Shown: in pieces, positions 34,881 through 46,139 of the stretch
Layout of the letters: each line of letters starts with the position of its first letter
Numbering within the stretch: position 1 is the stretch's first letter
Assembly (NCBI GenBank): GCA_038503035.1
Contig: JAVSML010000971.1
Coordinates: 879-64,878 of the forward strand
Length of the DNA: 64,000 nucleotides
From: Crocodylus rhombifer
Lineage: Eukaryota; Chordata; Crocodylia; Crocodylidae
Direction: 5' to 3'
The notes under the pieces: model-generated
What the model was told of the DNA's origin: nothing
What the model saw: only the letters and a program-made list of their open reading frames with translations
The model's database searches: none
Position numbers and translations under genes: made by a program

Positions 34881-35320
34881 TAGATTTCATAGACATTAGG
34901 GGCTGGAAGGGACCTCATGAGATCATTGGATCCAGCCCCACCCCCACCAAAGGCAGGAAAGTTAGCTGGGATCAAGTGACCCCGGTAAAAATATATATAT
35001 ATCCACTTGTTTTTCAAAAGAGTCCAGAGTAGGTGTTTGCAGCACCTCTGGGGGGGGAGTTTCTTCCAGACCCTGGACAGATGCATTGTAAAGAACTTTT
35101 TTCTTATGTCTAGTCTAAATTGGCCTTCCTGGAGTTTATGGCTGTTTATGGTCCCCTCTGGGGGCTCTGGTGAACAGCTGTTCTCCCAGGTCCCAGTGTA
35201 CCCCTCTTATGTGACTGTAGGCTGCCACCAAGTCCCCCCCTGAGTCTTCTCTTCTCCAGACTGAAAAGTCCCAAGTCCCTTAGCCTCTACTCATACAGCC
35301 TGCCCTCCAGGCCTTGGATT
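34881..35320 (-). mobile_element. CR1 LINE 3' fragment
   Basis: TAGATTTCATAGACATTAGG, GGCTGGAAGGGACCTCATGA and the later TTCTCCAGACTGAAAAGTCC...CAAGTCCCTTAGCCTCTACT are antisense CR1 tail and C-terminal ORF2. An (AT)n patch at about 34990-35003 interrupts it. Its 3' wording differs from the copies at 41 and 48 kb, so it is another subfamily. Confidence 0.8.
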
Positions 35321-35843
35321 GGATCATACAAGGCATACCAGAGAAGTATTATGGACAAGGTTTTATTTATCACTTAGGTCACCCTAACTGGTGTTTGGAC
35401 AAGCAGAGCACATTTAATTTTCAAAACTGTCATTTACAGACCTTTCACCAAACTGGAATGCAATACACAGTTTCAGTGAAGAAGATTAAAAAAAACCAAA
35501 CTCTGCTGAAATTAGTTATTCAAACACACTAGGGGCAGGAGAATATCTGGATTTTTTTTTTATGAGAGACAGAAAACCCACTTAGCCGTTTTGTCGGTGA
35601 ACTTCTGAACTGATGCATGTTTCCTACTGAATTCCTCTCAGCAACCTGCATAGTCCCTGTCCCTTAGTGAGAACTCACTCACAAAACAAGCCTCAACCAA
35701 GACTGCCCCCAAATAGAAAGTTAGTTCTCCCCAAAATCAACTGGAGTCTAAATATTTCCCTAATTAGAACCATGATCAAAGATAATCAAGGCACTACATG
35801 CTATTACCTAAAAAAAAGAGGTTGTGCTAATTGGATCTTCTTC

Positions 35844-35874
<31 letters not shown>

Positions 35875-36172
35875 AAAGAGCCTGAAATGGAGCACCAGGG
35901 AAGTCTGGAAAAAGCTGCAGAGCTTTGTTGATTTTTAGTTTATGCCCATGAGTCTTGGCTCAAAATCCTGAAGATAGCATTTCTGATACACTGCATATTT
36001 CCTGCAAAGGGGAACTCCTGTAGTATAATCAATACACCTTAACAACCCATTGCCATATCAATTAAAACAACAAGCTCAGGTTAAGTATTTCATGTGCATT
36101 AATCTGGCATCTGCTGTTGGTCCAGTTTTTCCACTTAGAGGTGAAGCAACATTTAGAGGAAATTTACTTTAT
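35321..36172. other. Gene-free stretch
   Basis: Contains an A26 run at 35845-35870. The sequence before it is not recognisable as a retrocopy. No gene. Confidence 0.4.
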
Positions 36173-36179
36173 TCAAGTG

Positions 36180-36617
36180 TAGGGTTACTGTACTTCCAGC
36201 TTCAAAAAAGAGGACACCTGTTCGGGGTGGGATGGGGAATATGATTGTGGGTGGGCAGTGATATCTCTGTGCCCTACCCCTGCCCCTCACTCCCATGCCA
36301 CAGACCCCCCCGCCCCGCTAGTGCCCCCCACCCCTGGCCCCCAGCCCCCCGCCCCCCCCCCCCCGCAACCCCTGTCAGCACAGGCACCAGCACGGCCCAG
36401 CCACACAGCTCCGTGCTGTCCCCCCCACCCCCAGCTTCCTTCTCCCGCGGGAGGAGTAGGTGCCTCCCTCGCCCTGCTGCACCCAGTGCTGGAGAAAACT
36501 TTCGTGCTGAACAGAGCAAAATCCCAAATCCCAAACATTTGTTGATATTTTAAAAAAACCCACCCGGGCAGAGATGTGGGGACATGTCCAGGAAAACCCA
36601 GGTGCATGGTAACCCTA
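36180..36617. mobile_element. TIR element with exact 7-bp target duplication
   Basis: Begins TAGGGTTACTGTACTTCCAG; the reverse complement of its end reads TAGGGTTACCATGCACCTGG. TCAAGTG flanks it on both sides (36173-36179 and 36618-36624), an exact target-site duplication. Subterminal AAAAAAGAGGACACCT and AAAACCCACCCGGGCAGAG are present; the centre is a GC-rich block with C-runs that yields several meaningless open frames on both strands. Non-autonomous; superfamily uncertain (7-8 bp duplication suggests hAT-like). Confidence 0.9.
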
Positions 36618-36738
36618 TCAAGTGACGATTAAAAAAAGAAATCTATAATTAAGCATCACTCCTAAAGCCTAGCTCACCTGTGATTCATAATAAGTGAGAA
36701 CAGTGCCAAGCTGCTAAGACTAACTTTTCCTGATAGCT

Positions 36739-36886
36739 TGTCTACATGGCAAACTTACTGTCCTTCAGAATAGCTGCCTCAGGCACACTGCACTGCTTCT
36801 GGACTAGGAGCAGCACGGGAGGAGAGCACCATGCTTGTGGACTCTGTTCTGGAGCACAGCAAGTTTACCACGTGGGGCATGTCCAT
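36739..36886. mobile_element. Short TIR element (~148 bp)
   Basis: TCTACATGGCAAACTTACTG at the left and the reverse complement of CAGCAAGTTTACCACGTGGG at the right form TIRs. Same end style as the 610-1091 element. No coding capacity. Confidence 0.6.
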
Positions 36887-37050
36887 AGTAGCATATGATG
36901 TTGCTTCACAGGTGTTTTTTCATATGTCTCTAACCTGTCCACTAGATCCTTTTATATGTTTTGCTACTTGCACCAAAAGCAGAGTCAGGGTTTACCTTAG
37001 GCCAGTCCTCAAATATCCTAAGTACCCTAAACGTGGTACTATACAGTAAG

Positions 37051-37856
37051 ACTGTGCAAAGCTTTGGTCCCTGATTCGATTTGGCGGAGATTCAGCCTGA
37101 TATGGTGGCCAAATCTCCGAATCCAAATTGAATCAGAGGACCCTTTAATCTCTCCAAATTGTATTGCAACCCTCCAAATTGATTCAGAGAGATTTGAAAA
37201 GATTTGACAATTCAGACATAGATGTAGCTTTAAACGTTTTTTCTACATACCTCGAGGTACTTGGCGGCTTGTGAATGCAGCGATGGATGGTGCTCGAGAA
37301 TGCTTATGAATGCTCCACAGAGCGTCCCACAGGAGCACGGGGGGGCTCCCCAGCGTGTTTGGCAGCAGACCTGGAAGTGGACCAGAAGCACTTCCAGTCC
37401 ACTTCCAGATCCGCTGGACAGTGCACTGGGCCCCACCCCCCCGCGCTCATCCGGCTCGTGACTGGTGCCTCCTGGGTCTGGGGAGCACCTGGGATCCCCC
37501 TGCAGCCAATCACCAACCCAGAGGGGTGCCGGGGGGGCCCCCTGCATGCTCCCCAGTAGACCCACTTCTGAGTTCGCCACCGAGCATGCACCCTCCCCAC
37601 CCCCCCCACTCCTGTGGGATGCTCCAACCACCCCAGTATCGCAGCATTCACAAGCCGCGCCTGGTACATCGAGGTACGTAGAAAAAGCATTTAAAGCTGT
37701 GTCTATGTCTGAATCGCTGACTCTGAATCAGCATTGAATCTTCAGATTCGGATTCACCTAAATCTAATCAGGGACAGTGATCTGACTCAACAAATCAAAT
37801 CACTATCCCCGATTCAGGCCGAATCCGAATTGAATAGGGCCCGTTTCACACACAGT
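37051..37856. mobile_element. Fold-back transposon with ~250-bp inverted arms
   Basis: The left arm (37051-~37310) and right arm (~37612-37856) are long imperfect inverted repeats. Clear paired blocks are TTCAGACATAGATGTAGC, TTTTTTCTACATACCTCGAG and CGGCTTGTGAATGCAGCGAT, found on the right as CATCGAGGTACGTAGAAAAA and ATCGCAGCATTCACAAGCCG. Terminal parts are rich in GATTCGGATTC-type motifs and begin ACTGTGCAAAG against ACTGTGTGTGAAA. The centre is GC-rich. ACAGTA lies near both outer ends (37043-37048, 37852-37857), a possible duplication, not certain. Non-autonomous; family unknown. Confidence 0.8.
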
Positions 37857-39860
37857 ACTCACTATTATTAAAAGCAAAAGATTTATCAATATTTCTCAAC
37901 CTAGTAGCCCAGAGGAAACAATAATATTTTACTGTAACTAAGAACAAAGTTGTGATAACTCGGACACCATGCATGCTAACTGATGGCATGTATGACTTTG
38001 AAACCATCGCCAGGGCTAAACTGTATGGGACAGTTGGAAAGATTACTATCAAAAAAGCCTTCACTTAATAGTGTAGGAAGGACCAAGTAGTTTAATAGAT
38101 GTAAATGCACTGGAACAAATCAGAGGGCATAAACTGCCATAACTGCATTTCTACTAGGGGTCTATTCCAGTTTACACCAACTGAGGATTTGGCTGGACTG
38201 ATTTTTCAGTGCTGGGTAAACCAATCTTCTGATTACAGTGGGGAATTTTTAGAACACATATGACTAAAGGTAATGAGGTTAAACTGTACTCAGTATACCA
38301 GGAAATTAAGTGAGCCAAAGCTTCTGCTATAGAATGGTTATATAAAACTTGTACATATTCCAATAAGCATGCATGCACACACATACTCGCAGAGCCAGAT
38401 TTTCTGGAGATGAATATCAGCCTAGCTCCAGTAATTTCATTCATATCAATGGCGATAAGCACTAAGCAGATCCATACTAAAAAAAAACGAACTGGCCCTT
38501 TATTTCTGTTTGGCTATATGTTTAATTTATTATATATTTTGTAATGGATCCGCAACTAAAGAATTTAGACATGCCTCATTTGGTCTACTATGATAGAAAC
38601 TGGTACAAAATCATGATGGATCTTTGTTTCAGATTATTTTTGTCCTCAGAAAGCCTGTTTATCCCACTTGCTTCCTGACTAATCTCATTTTTACAAAGGC
38701 TGGTTAGCAATGAAATACATTCCTATTCCAAGAACTTCATGTGCTATCTATTGAGAACTTCACAGGAAGCAAGGCTTGCCATGGGTCAGTATTTATGCAG
38801 ATGATACTAAGGCTATGAGACAGTATTTTTATAGAACACCCATACATACATGCATACACACATTGCAAGAGAGACCTGTCTCACTTATGAAGAAAAGCAG
38901 ACCATGCATGCAAAGGCTTGCTTGTCCCAGGCATCTAGATCATATGCTAATAATAAACATGGATTCATTAATTCATTGGTATTTCTCAGATATCAATCAG
39001 GCCACTGTTAAATTTTGATGGGATATTTGATAGCAAACTGCCTTGCAAAATTACAGCAGTAATTGTGTCCAGAGATTAAATTGAGAACATTGTTAAACAT
39101 TAAATTGTGAGTGCTGTTAAACACAGCGAGCTGTCAGTCTTCAAGGCTGCACAAATGAAGACCAGCCCATGACTTAGAGCTAAGACCATATTACAGGCAA
39201 GCCCTAGAGGACCATTTTCCAGGAAATTTCTCTTAATTAGAAGCTTTCTTTTATCATACAAAAACACAAACAGTATTAGCTGGCTAACATTAAAAAACAT
39301 TATTCATTAACCATCTATCTTTTGAGACTTTCCTTAGCCACGCTACAGCAAGGCATTAGGGAAATTAGGCTGCCGGATTTCAATTAAGTCTAAAATATTT
39401 AGGCTTTAAGAAACAATGACAATGACTGGGTTTTTTTTTCCAATGCTAAATTAACACAATGTGAAATATTTGAGATGGCTGTATTGTACTTTGTCAGATT
39501 ATTTCAAATGGATTTCCCCGATACAGCTGAAATGCAAAAATGACATTAGGTTTTAATCCTAAGAGGCAACTTTGATTTCCTAAATACATTTTCATAATTT
39601 CTTTCACCTATTGTACCCAAGGAACCATTTTCACTACTTGACAGACACTTGCAAATAATAGCTCGTGTCTAGAGGTACTCCATGTAATGAAGTCATCTCC
39701 TAGATAGTTGTAATGATAATGGAAGAAAAAAGAATGGAAGGTCAATTTGATAAATACAGCAGGAGGGAAGTGTTGCAGCTTCATCTCAGGCTGAAACTGG
39801 GCTATTACTGCTCCTTGCTAGAAGGCTTTATGAAAAAATATGGTCCCCTGGTCAAAGTAC
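37857..39860. other. Gene-free stretch
   Basis: 38140-38200 (TTCCAGTTTACACCAACTGA) resembles ancient retroposon text. 39340-39640 is a candidate conserved segment (AACAATGACAATGACTGGG, AGGTTTTAATCCTAAGAGGC). No gene. Confidence 0.4.
39340..39640. promoter_or_regulatory. Candidate conserved non-coding element
   Basis: Non-repetitive, with motifs such as ACAATGACAATGAC (SOX-like) and GGTTTTAATCC. A visual judgement without alignment. Confidence 0.15.
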
Positions 39861-40045
39861 AGGGCTGGGCATGGGGAGACTTGGATTCTTGTTCTCTGCT
39901 CCACCTCACAATTCTTTCCTGATCATAGTAAACCACTTACACTTGCTGTGCCTCAATTTCCCCATTTGAAAACTGGAAATAATAACGCATACTTCACAGT
40001 GACCCTGCAATACTTAACCACAGGGCTAAATAATATACATAGTGG
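39861..40045 (+). mobile_element. MIR/L3-like ancient retroposon
   Basis: GGGGAGACTTGGATTCTTGT, CTCTGCTCCACCTCACAATT and GTGCCTCAATTTCCCCATTT then GAAAACTGGAAATAATAACG follow the well-known MIR-type order almost completely. Confidence 0.75.
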
Positions 40046-40384
40046 CGTGCTGGGACTGTCAGAGAAGCACTCCCAGTGGTTGTCACTGGTTGTAGCTGCT
40101 AATGGTCCAATGACAAACCTGAGCCAGGCATCACTTATGGACCATAAAGCAAGCAGTCCCTCTCCACCCCTCACCTCAGGGACTGCTATTATTTCTGGCT
40201 CTTAAACACATGGATGAGGAGATGAACCTCTCTCTTTCCTCCACCAGGAAGAAAGAGAGCTTTGGAGTTACAGTGCTTTCCACTTCTGCCTACTGAGCCA
40301 GAAACTCGACATATATTACCAGCATTCACTTAACACAGCTTAGAAAACAGCAGTAAAGGATATACCAGTATATAACAGCTTCTG

Positions 40385-40615
40385 AATATTTAAGCACTTT
40401 ACCAGATTGTTTATGTATTTATACCAAGCACTTTACAGTCCTGCATGGTGCTACTGTGAATAGTAAGAAGTACTATCCTCATTTTCCCAATTGGAATCTG
40501 AGCAAAACCCGGATCCTGAAAGTGGGATTTAGATATGGGCTCAAGTGACTTGTCTGAGGGCACACAGCAATCCTAGCCAAAAAAGGGAAATTAATCCAGG
40601 TTTTTGTAGTCCTAT
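40385..40615 (-). mobile_element. MIR-like ancient retroposon
   Basis: CTCATTTTCCCAATTGGAA...GTGACTTGTCTGAGGGCACA + CAGCAATC...AATTAATCCAGG is the antisense of the same core. It lies 340 bp from the plus-strand copy at 39.9 kb. Confidence 0.6.
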
Positions 40616-40624
40616 GGAAACACG

Positions 40625-40790
40625 TTGCAGCCAGGCACAGACATTACATTTTTACCAGTATAAGTGATCAGAAAGACCTAAACCAGTAGCAGAACAGAAA
40701 TTCAACACATAGACTGGTTTAAAAATGACGAACCTGGTCTAATATAGACAGCCTGCATTCCCCTCACCAAAGGGTTAACGTGTGCGCTGT
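40625..40790. mobile_element. Short TIR element related to 55.7-kb insertion
   Basis: CAGACATTACATTTTTACCA then GTATAAGTGATCAGAAAG at the left resembles GACAGAAATTACACAAACTC + GTACAAGTGATGATCAGAAA at 55.68 kb. The right end ...AAGGGTTAACGTGTGCGC gives GCGCACACGTTAACCC in reverse complement, matching GCACAGACATTACA at the left in 10 of 13 bases. Interior deleted relative to the other copy. Confidence 0.5.
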
Positions 40791-41013
40791 TTGCTTCGGA
40801 TATAAGTTATGCCGCTTAGAGAAAACCATGTAATTTAGATCAATTCCGCCTTGGGCTTTTTGAATGTCTGTCCCTCGCCTGACTGACAACTACAGCATGC
40901 TTCCTTCTCATACCAGAAAACTTGCACAAAATATTGTGCAAACATTGCTTCGTATATTATTGTTGGTTTTTGATGAAACTGTATCCCCTTCTGTATTCCC
41001 ACTGAGAAATCCC

Positions 41014-41838
41014 TTTATAGTTTCATAGTTTCATAGTAGCTAGAGTCGGAAGGGACCTAGGTAGATCATCTAGTCCGACCCCCTGCCTGAGCAGGAAAGA
41101 GCACCTGGGTCAGATGACCCCGGCAAGGTGCTCATCTAACTTCCTTTTAAAAATCCCCAGGCTAGGAGCCTGCACCACTTCCCCTGGAAGCTGGTTCCAG
41201 GCCCTAGCCGCCCTGACTGTGAAGTAGCGCCTCCTAATATCTAATCTAAACTTACCCTCCGCCAGCTTGTGACCGTTATTCCTGGTCACTCCTGGCAGCG
41301 CACCGGGGAACAGGGACTCCCCCAATGCCTGCTGATCCCCCCTGACCAGTTTGTAGCAGGCCACAAGGTCCCCCCTTAACCTTCTCTTGTGGAGGCTAAA
41401 CAGGTTCAGGTCCCTTAGCCTCTCCTCATAAGGCCTGCCCTGCTGACCCCTGATCATACGAGTGGCCCTCCTCTGGACTCTTTCCATATCGTCCACGTCC
41501 CTCCTGAAGTGTGGTGCCCAGAACTGGACGCAGTACTCCAGCTGCGGCCTGACCAGTGCCGCATAGAGGGGGAGGATCACCTCCCTGGACCTGCTCGAGA
41601 TGCATCTGTGGATGCATGACAGGGTACGGTTGGCCTTCTTGACTGCCTCCCCACACTGCCGGCCCATGTTCATCGTGGAGTCAATGACGACTCCAAGATC
41701 CTTTTCCGTCTCCGTGCTGGCAAGAGGGGAGTTCCCCAACCTGTAAGTGTGGTGCCGGTTCTTCCTCCCCATGTGCAACACCTTGCACTTATCAGTGTTA
41801 AACCCCATCCTATTCTCATCCGCCCACCGTTGCAACCT
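41014..41838 (-). mobile_element. CR1 LINE, 5'-truncated, best preserved
   Basis: The 3' end on the plus strand starts with near-8-bp repeats (TATAG TTTCATAG TTTCATAG), a CR1-type tail, then TAGAGTCGGAAGGGACCT. The 5' end stops sharply at TGCAACCT (41838), where the related 49-kb copy continues with GTCTAGG; a (GTT)n run follows at 41850-41869. Unlike other CR1 fragments here the coding part is uninterrupted, so this is a relatively young insertion. Confidence 0.95.
41110..41835 (-). pseudogene. CR1 ORF2 C-terminal part, uninterrupted 241 codons
   Basis: Post-palm part of the CR1 reverse transcriptase: WADENRMGFNTDKCKVLH, EKDLGVVIDSTMNM, YAALVRPQLEYCVQFW, MERVQRRATRMIRG, LRDLNLFSLHKRRLRGDL and a C-terminus FKRKLDEHLAGVI, with the natural stop and ~95 bp of 3' UTR. 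All of these are standard CR1 ORF2 segments. There is no start codon of its own and no palm domain, since the copy is 5'-truncated, so no active enzyme. One intact frame over 726 bp means few indels since insertion. Confidence 0.95.
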
Positions 41839-43079
41839 TTAGTGATTTTTGTTGTTGTTGTTGTTTTTTGGGGCCTCTGTATCCTTGCTGCCAGAGCTCC
41901 TGTTTGCAATCCATGCACAGACATCTCAATGAACAGCATCTCTTGAAACATTTTTGAACTTAAGGAAAATTACAAGAAAGAAAGAAAAAAAAAAAAAAAA
42001 AAGAAAGAATTAACAACTCACAAGAGCTGGAAGAGTTCCACAAAGCGCTCTAGCTGATCTCGTCAGGATTTATTCCCACTTTTACGGTTTCACAGTGCCA
42101 CTTACTCTATTTACCCAAGCAGGGTGGTCTAATAATCCATTAGCCCAGGTCACCGATCGTCCCCTAGGTTCAAGCTGCTAGTAGGAAGAGTTACTGCAAG
42201 TTACAGACTTTTGCCTTGAAAGGGAATTGGTGCCCGAGAGCAGGGTGGAACGGGCAATGTTAGGAAGCTACAGGAGGGAGAGCAGAGGTTTCAGTCTGCA
42301 TGTCAGTTGTCTCCTAACTATCAGGTCAATCGCTGCTGATTACGGTAAGGTTGTCTGCCTCCACTTAGTACAGTTAAATCTCTGACAATGCTCAAGCTCT
42401 GTTTCTTTTTGCAAAAATAACCACTACCAACTACCTCAGAGCTGAAAGCCAAATTTGCCACAGAGCTAGAAAACTCTCCAATACCAAAGGAAAAAAAAAA
42501 AGGGGGGGGGGGAATGGGAAAGAAGGGAACAAAGGGTGGAGGAGGAAAAATGAGAAAAATTGGGGAAAGGGGAGGAGAGCTTTTCTCCCTTCTACACAGA
42601 GCCACAATTTGGATTTCTCATCTCATTGTTCATACTACAAATGCATTCTGAGCCATAATTACTCCCCCATTTGTACACCAATAACAAGCCCGGTAAGTTG
42701 TAATTGATTGTCCTCAGCAGCCTCAGATAGCACAGAGCCCGTCCACCAGGAAGATGAATGGCTCCTCTTGTTGTGTAGTCCTCCTTGAACTGCAGACTAC
42801 AGATAGCTTTAAACAGCCACAAAAGGGTTTCGTTTCAGCAGTAAACACTAAATAAAGACAAATCTGTGCAACAACAATGCACGTTAGGCAGGGAACCAGA
42901 CAACCCAACTACCTATGGAAAATATGAAGCTGTAAGGCTCTGCTTTAATGCTACCTTGTCAAAGCACTATCTGCATTAGTGAACTTACTGTCAGTCTCTC
43001 TATCCTTTGCTTTGTTTCTGTTTTGAAAAAAAATCCAATGTGGATCAAGAGAGCACAAAGTAGGCAGGACTGTGTTTCC
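41839..43079. other. Gene-free stretch with simple repeats
   Basis: (GTT)n at 41850-41869, an A-rich run with GAAA units at 41976-42008, and the purine tract at 42484-42585. The rest is unique-looking and non-coding. Confidence 0.5.
42484..42585. repeat. ~100-bp purine-rich tract with A11G12
   Basis: Almost only A and G on the plus strand, including a run of As directly followed by ~12 Gs. Such tracts can form triplex structures and are error-prone in sequencing. Confidence 0.85.
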
Positions 43080-43310
43080 ATGAAGTACAGGACTGGGAGT
43101 GTGGAGGTCTGAAAGTCACTTCCAGGTCTGCTTCAAACTTCCTGTGCAATCTTGGAACAGTCCTTTAAGTCTCACCACTAATAACACAGGGCTAATAATA
43201 TTTCCCTACATCATGGTTTATGAGTATGGTTTACAGATTCATTCATCTTTGTAGGGCAGTTTGTAAAGGGTAATGCTAGAAAAGTACTAGTAATGTAAGT
43301 TAGTTTGTTG
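43080..43310 (+). mobile_element. MIR-like ancient retroposon
   Basis: GACTGGGAGTGTGGAGGTCT, TCCTGTGCAATCTTGGAACA + GTCC and ACAGGGCTAATAATATTTCC follow the MIR-type order, ending with GTAATGCTAGAAAAGTAC, the usual short 3' text. Confidence 0.55.
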
Positions 43311-44484
43311 CTTGATTTTTGCCAGCTAATTGTAACTTAAAAGTTTAATTTAAAGAAATGAACATAATTTCTGAAGGAGTATGGCAGATTATTCCTCTAT
43401 GAAAGATTTCATTTTGTACGGTTAGGGTGACATTAATGTACAGGATCTTTTAACTTGGTGCCTTAAAACTTGCACACCTTACTTTGAATGCCTATTTATG
43501 TGCAATAAGTTTTTTGTTTGCCTCACAGCTCAGGTACATGGAAACCTTGGGCAAACAAAAATCAGAGTCCGTAAATATACAAATACAGGAGAAGAGAAAA
43601 TGGTATGTGCATTGATTTAGGCATCTTATTTTTGACATGCAAGTACAGAGGCAGGTTTTGAAGTTGCTTACACAAGCAAATTTAAGTTGAGTCTTCAAGG
43701 TATTTGTCTACATACAGCAACTCTTAAGTGCATTCATACTAAGTAACACCTGATACAGGGGGCTGTCCCAAAGCCCTCTGCAACACTTAAGTCCAAACAG
43801 GGCTCAGAGTCAATTAGCAAGGGACAATTAAGCTACACAGGAAGACTGTGCAACATCACCTAATACCTGGGTGTTCAGAATGGCTGTGGAAAGGCAATTA
43901 CCCTTAGCTAAAAACCCTGCGCGTACGGGTCTGTGCATTCACTAGCTAAGAACACTTGGAGGATAGAAGGGCTTCAGCTGCTCTCCGAGCTGGAGGAGCA
44001 CTATGTAAGCAGTCTCCTAGAGACGAGATTTTAACCTTCCTACAGTCCCAGGGCAACGCAATTGAAAAGAAGCAGCATCAAAGAGACTGGATTTATTCGG
44101 CCCTCATAAATTTTGCTCATACTTCATGAGCACAAACACTGAGCAGAGATTTCTTTGTCTAAGTAAGATTTCTTAGGGGTCTCTTCCAAGCTGTCCAACC
44201 ATCTATAAAAAACTCTGAAATCCTGCTTTAAGGTTGCCTTGTTGGAAACTACCTTTGATGTTACCATAGGCAGCAGCTACGTTGCAAAATTTACTGTACA
44301 GTAGATAAAAACCTGCTAGCTATGAGGACAAGCTGAGAATAATCTCCAGAATCTAAAAATCACTTTTCCTTTTCCTGCATATCATGGTATTTCATAAAGA
44401 TACGTGGAAGCTTGCATCTGGGTGCTAATGAGACATGAGTGAAACCACCCTCATTCACTTAAATTCTTTATTTACATTTTAGCA
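43311..44484. other. Gene-free stretch
   Basis: 43697-43870 has TCTACATACAGCAACTC and other fragments resembling the TIR ends of the 36.74-kb family, but no matching opposite end was fixed. No gene. Confidence 0.35.
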
Positions 44485-44492
44485 CCTTAAAC

Positions 44493-44880
44493 CAGTGGTG
44501 CTCAACCTGCTCAGCCCCACAAGCCAGATGAGTGGTGAAAGCATGGTCTGCTGACCAGACCCCACAATCATAGTTGGTCCACAGGCCTTATCCAGCATGA
44601 GGTAGGTCTATGGGTGCAACATGGCAGGCTGAAGTTACCTTGCATGCCAGATCCAGCTATGGCTGTGGCTCAGTAATGTGCTGGCATCATCTGGCATGTG
44701 GGGCCATGTAATCTGGACTAAGGGGGCTTTCAACAGGTCTGGAAATTTGCTGTCAGAGGGCAATGGTGGTGTTAAATGCTTTGGATCTGGGAGTAATTAA
44801 TGCTGCTTTCACCTCCCTGCTGCCACATTTCTGGACCCCTGGAGAGCCCGTGGCCTGAGTGACACCTGCGAGCACCACTG
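44493..44880. mobile_element. hAT-like non-autonomous element, family A copy 1
   Basis: Begins CAGTGGTGCTCAACCTG and ends GCGAGCACCACTG, perfect outer inverted repeats. Flanks CCTTAAAC and CCTTAGTT share the first five of eight bases, so the target duplication has partly decayed. The interior contains GGTCCACAGGCC and CTGCCACATTTCTGGACCCC, shared with the 53.36-kb copy. Non-coding. Confidence 0.85.
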
Positions 44881-46139
44881 CCTTAGTTCATTAAATGGGG
44901 AGAAAAGAAATATTGGAAAAGATATCATTTATCTTTCACCAGCTCTGGTGCCCTCAACAGTTAGCAGGTCTCGACAAATCAATCCCTTTATGGTCAGCAT
45001 ACGTTTTATGTTTTCCTGACACTGTTATTAGCTGTGCACCAGCAGTAGTCTCTGAACTCCACCAGAGACAGAGAGAAGGTTTCAAGGGCACATATAGGAA
45101 CTGGACACCTCAGTCCATTTGATGCCTTGGAAAATGTATCTACAGAAAGCAGGATTTGTGTTTCTGTGAATGTCAATGCTAGGGAGAGATGCCAGGCTTC
45201 CCAGGACCTGAACTTCTGTATGTATTTTATGGACAGAACAAGTTCTGCATTAAGCAGGTGCAGTAACAGAATCCGTCCGCTGCCACCAGGGCTGAAACTT
45301 TAATCAAAGTTGGAAAGGTATCTTGCTATGCCTTCCCCAGTGGCCCTACTTCACAGCAGTGGCAGCCCTAGTGGCTCTTCCAGAAGCCAAATGTTGGTGA
45401 TGGTAGTGGTAGAGCTAATGCTATCTACAAGTCCATAGCTGTGTGCCTCAAAGGCCCTGGCAATGGTGAACTGTGCAACCTGTCGGCATGAAACTGGCTT
45501 TCGGCTGTGAACTCATTCTGTGTAAACTGCTGCTCTGGTTCATGTTTCTAACAGTGTCTTACTAGTAAAAGGCTCCATTTTCCCCTTCCGCGTTGCCCTG
45601 GTTCACTGACTGATCTCTTCTTTCCAAATGTCACGTGAAATTGATCTTCTGCCAGTTATCTTTTAAGTTCTGACACTGTTATTACTTACCTCTGTAAATA
45701 TATTATTAAAAGTGAAGGAATTTGAGGATAGTCAGTATGAACCAAATCACAGAAGGTCTCAATAGGGGGAAAAACCCCTAAAAACAAACTAGCAGGGTAG
45801 CCCATTCGTTTCCTTCCCTTACAGAATTATTTTTCCTCTTGGTGTACTTCATTTTGTTTAAACAATTTAGTTCTGGACTACTCCAAAAAATTTCAGCTTC
45901 TCCACTTTCCTAGGGTAAGGAGAGATCAAAAAGGTCTCCATACAAAGTAAAAATGATGTTGCTTAAAGGTAGTAAATACTACAAAGAAAAAACACAGGCT
46001 ACACCCTCACCTGCTGTGAATCTAGCTAAAGATATTTATGTGATATCCATTATCAGATATCCGGGTTCCTCTCAAACTTCTAATATATTTACAGCACCAA
46101 CACCTTGTAAGGCAGACAATAACTGTATTTCCATTTAGC
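44881..46139. other. Gene-free stretch
   Basis: No mobile-element end or coding motif recognised. Frames 44895-45122 and 45953-46138 are short and featureless. Confidence 0.4.

Noticed and set aside
35845..35870. A26 run as a poly(A) tail of a processed pseudogene
   Set aside because: No upstream sequence resembling a spliced gene and no flanking duplication seen. The same was judged for the A-runs at 3515, 30488 and 41985.
37230..37737. Several 90-133 codon frames on both strands
   Set aside because: All lie in the GC-rich centre and arms of the fold-back transposon; no protein family is recognisable.
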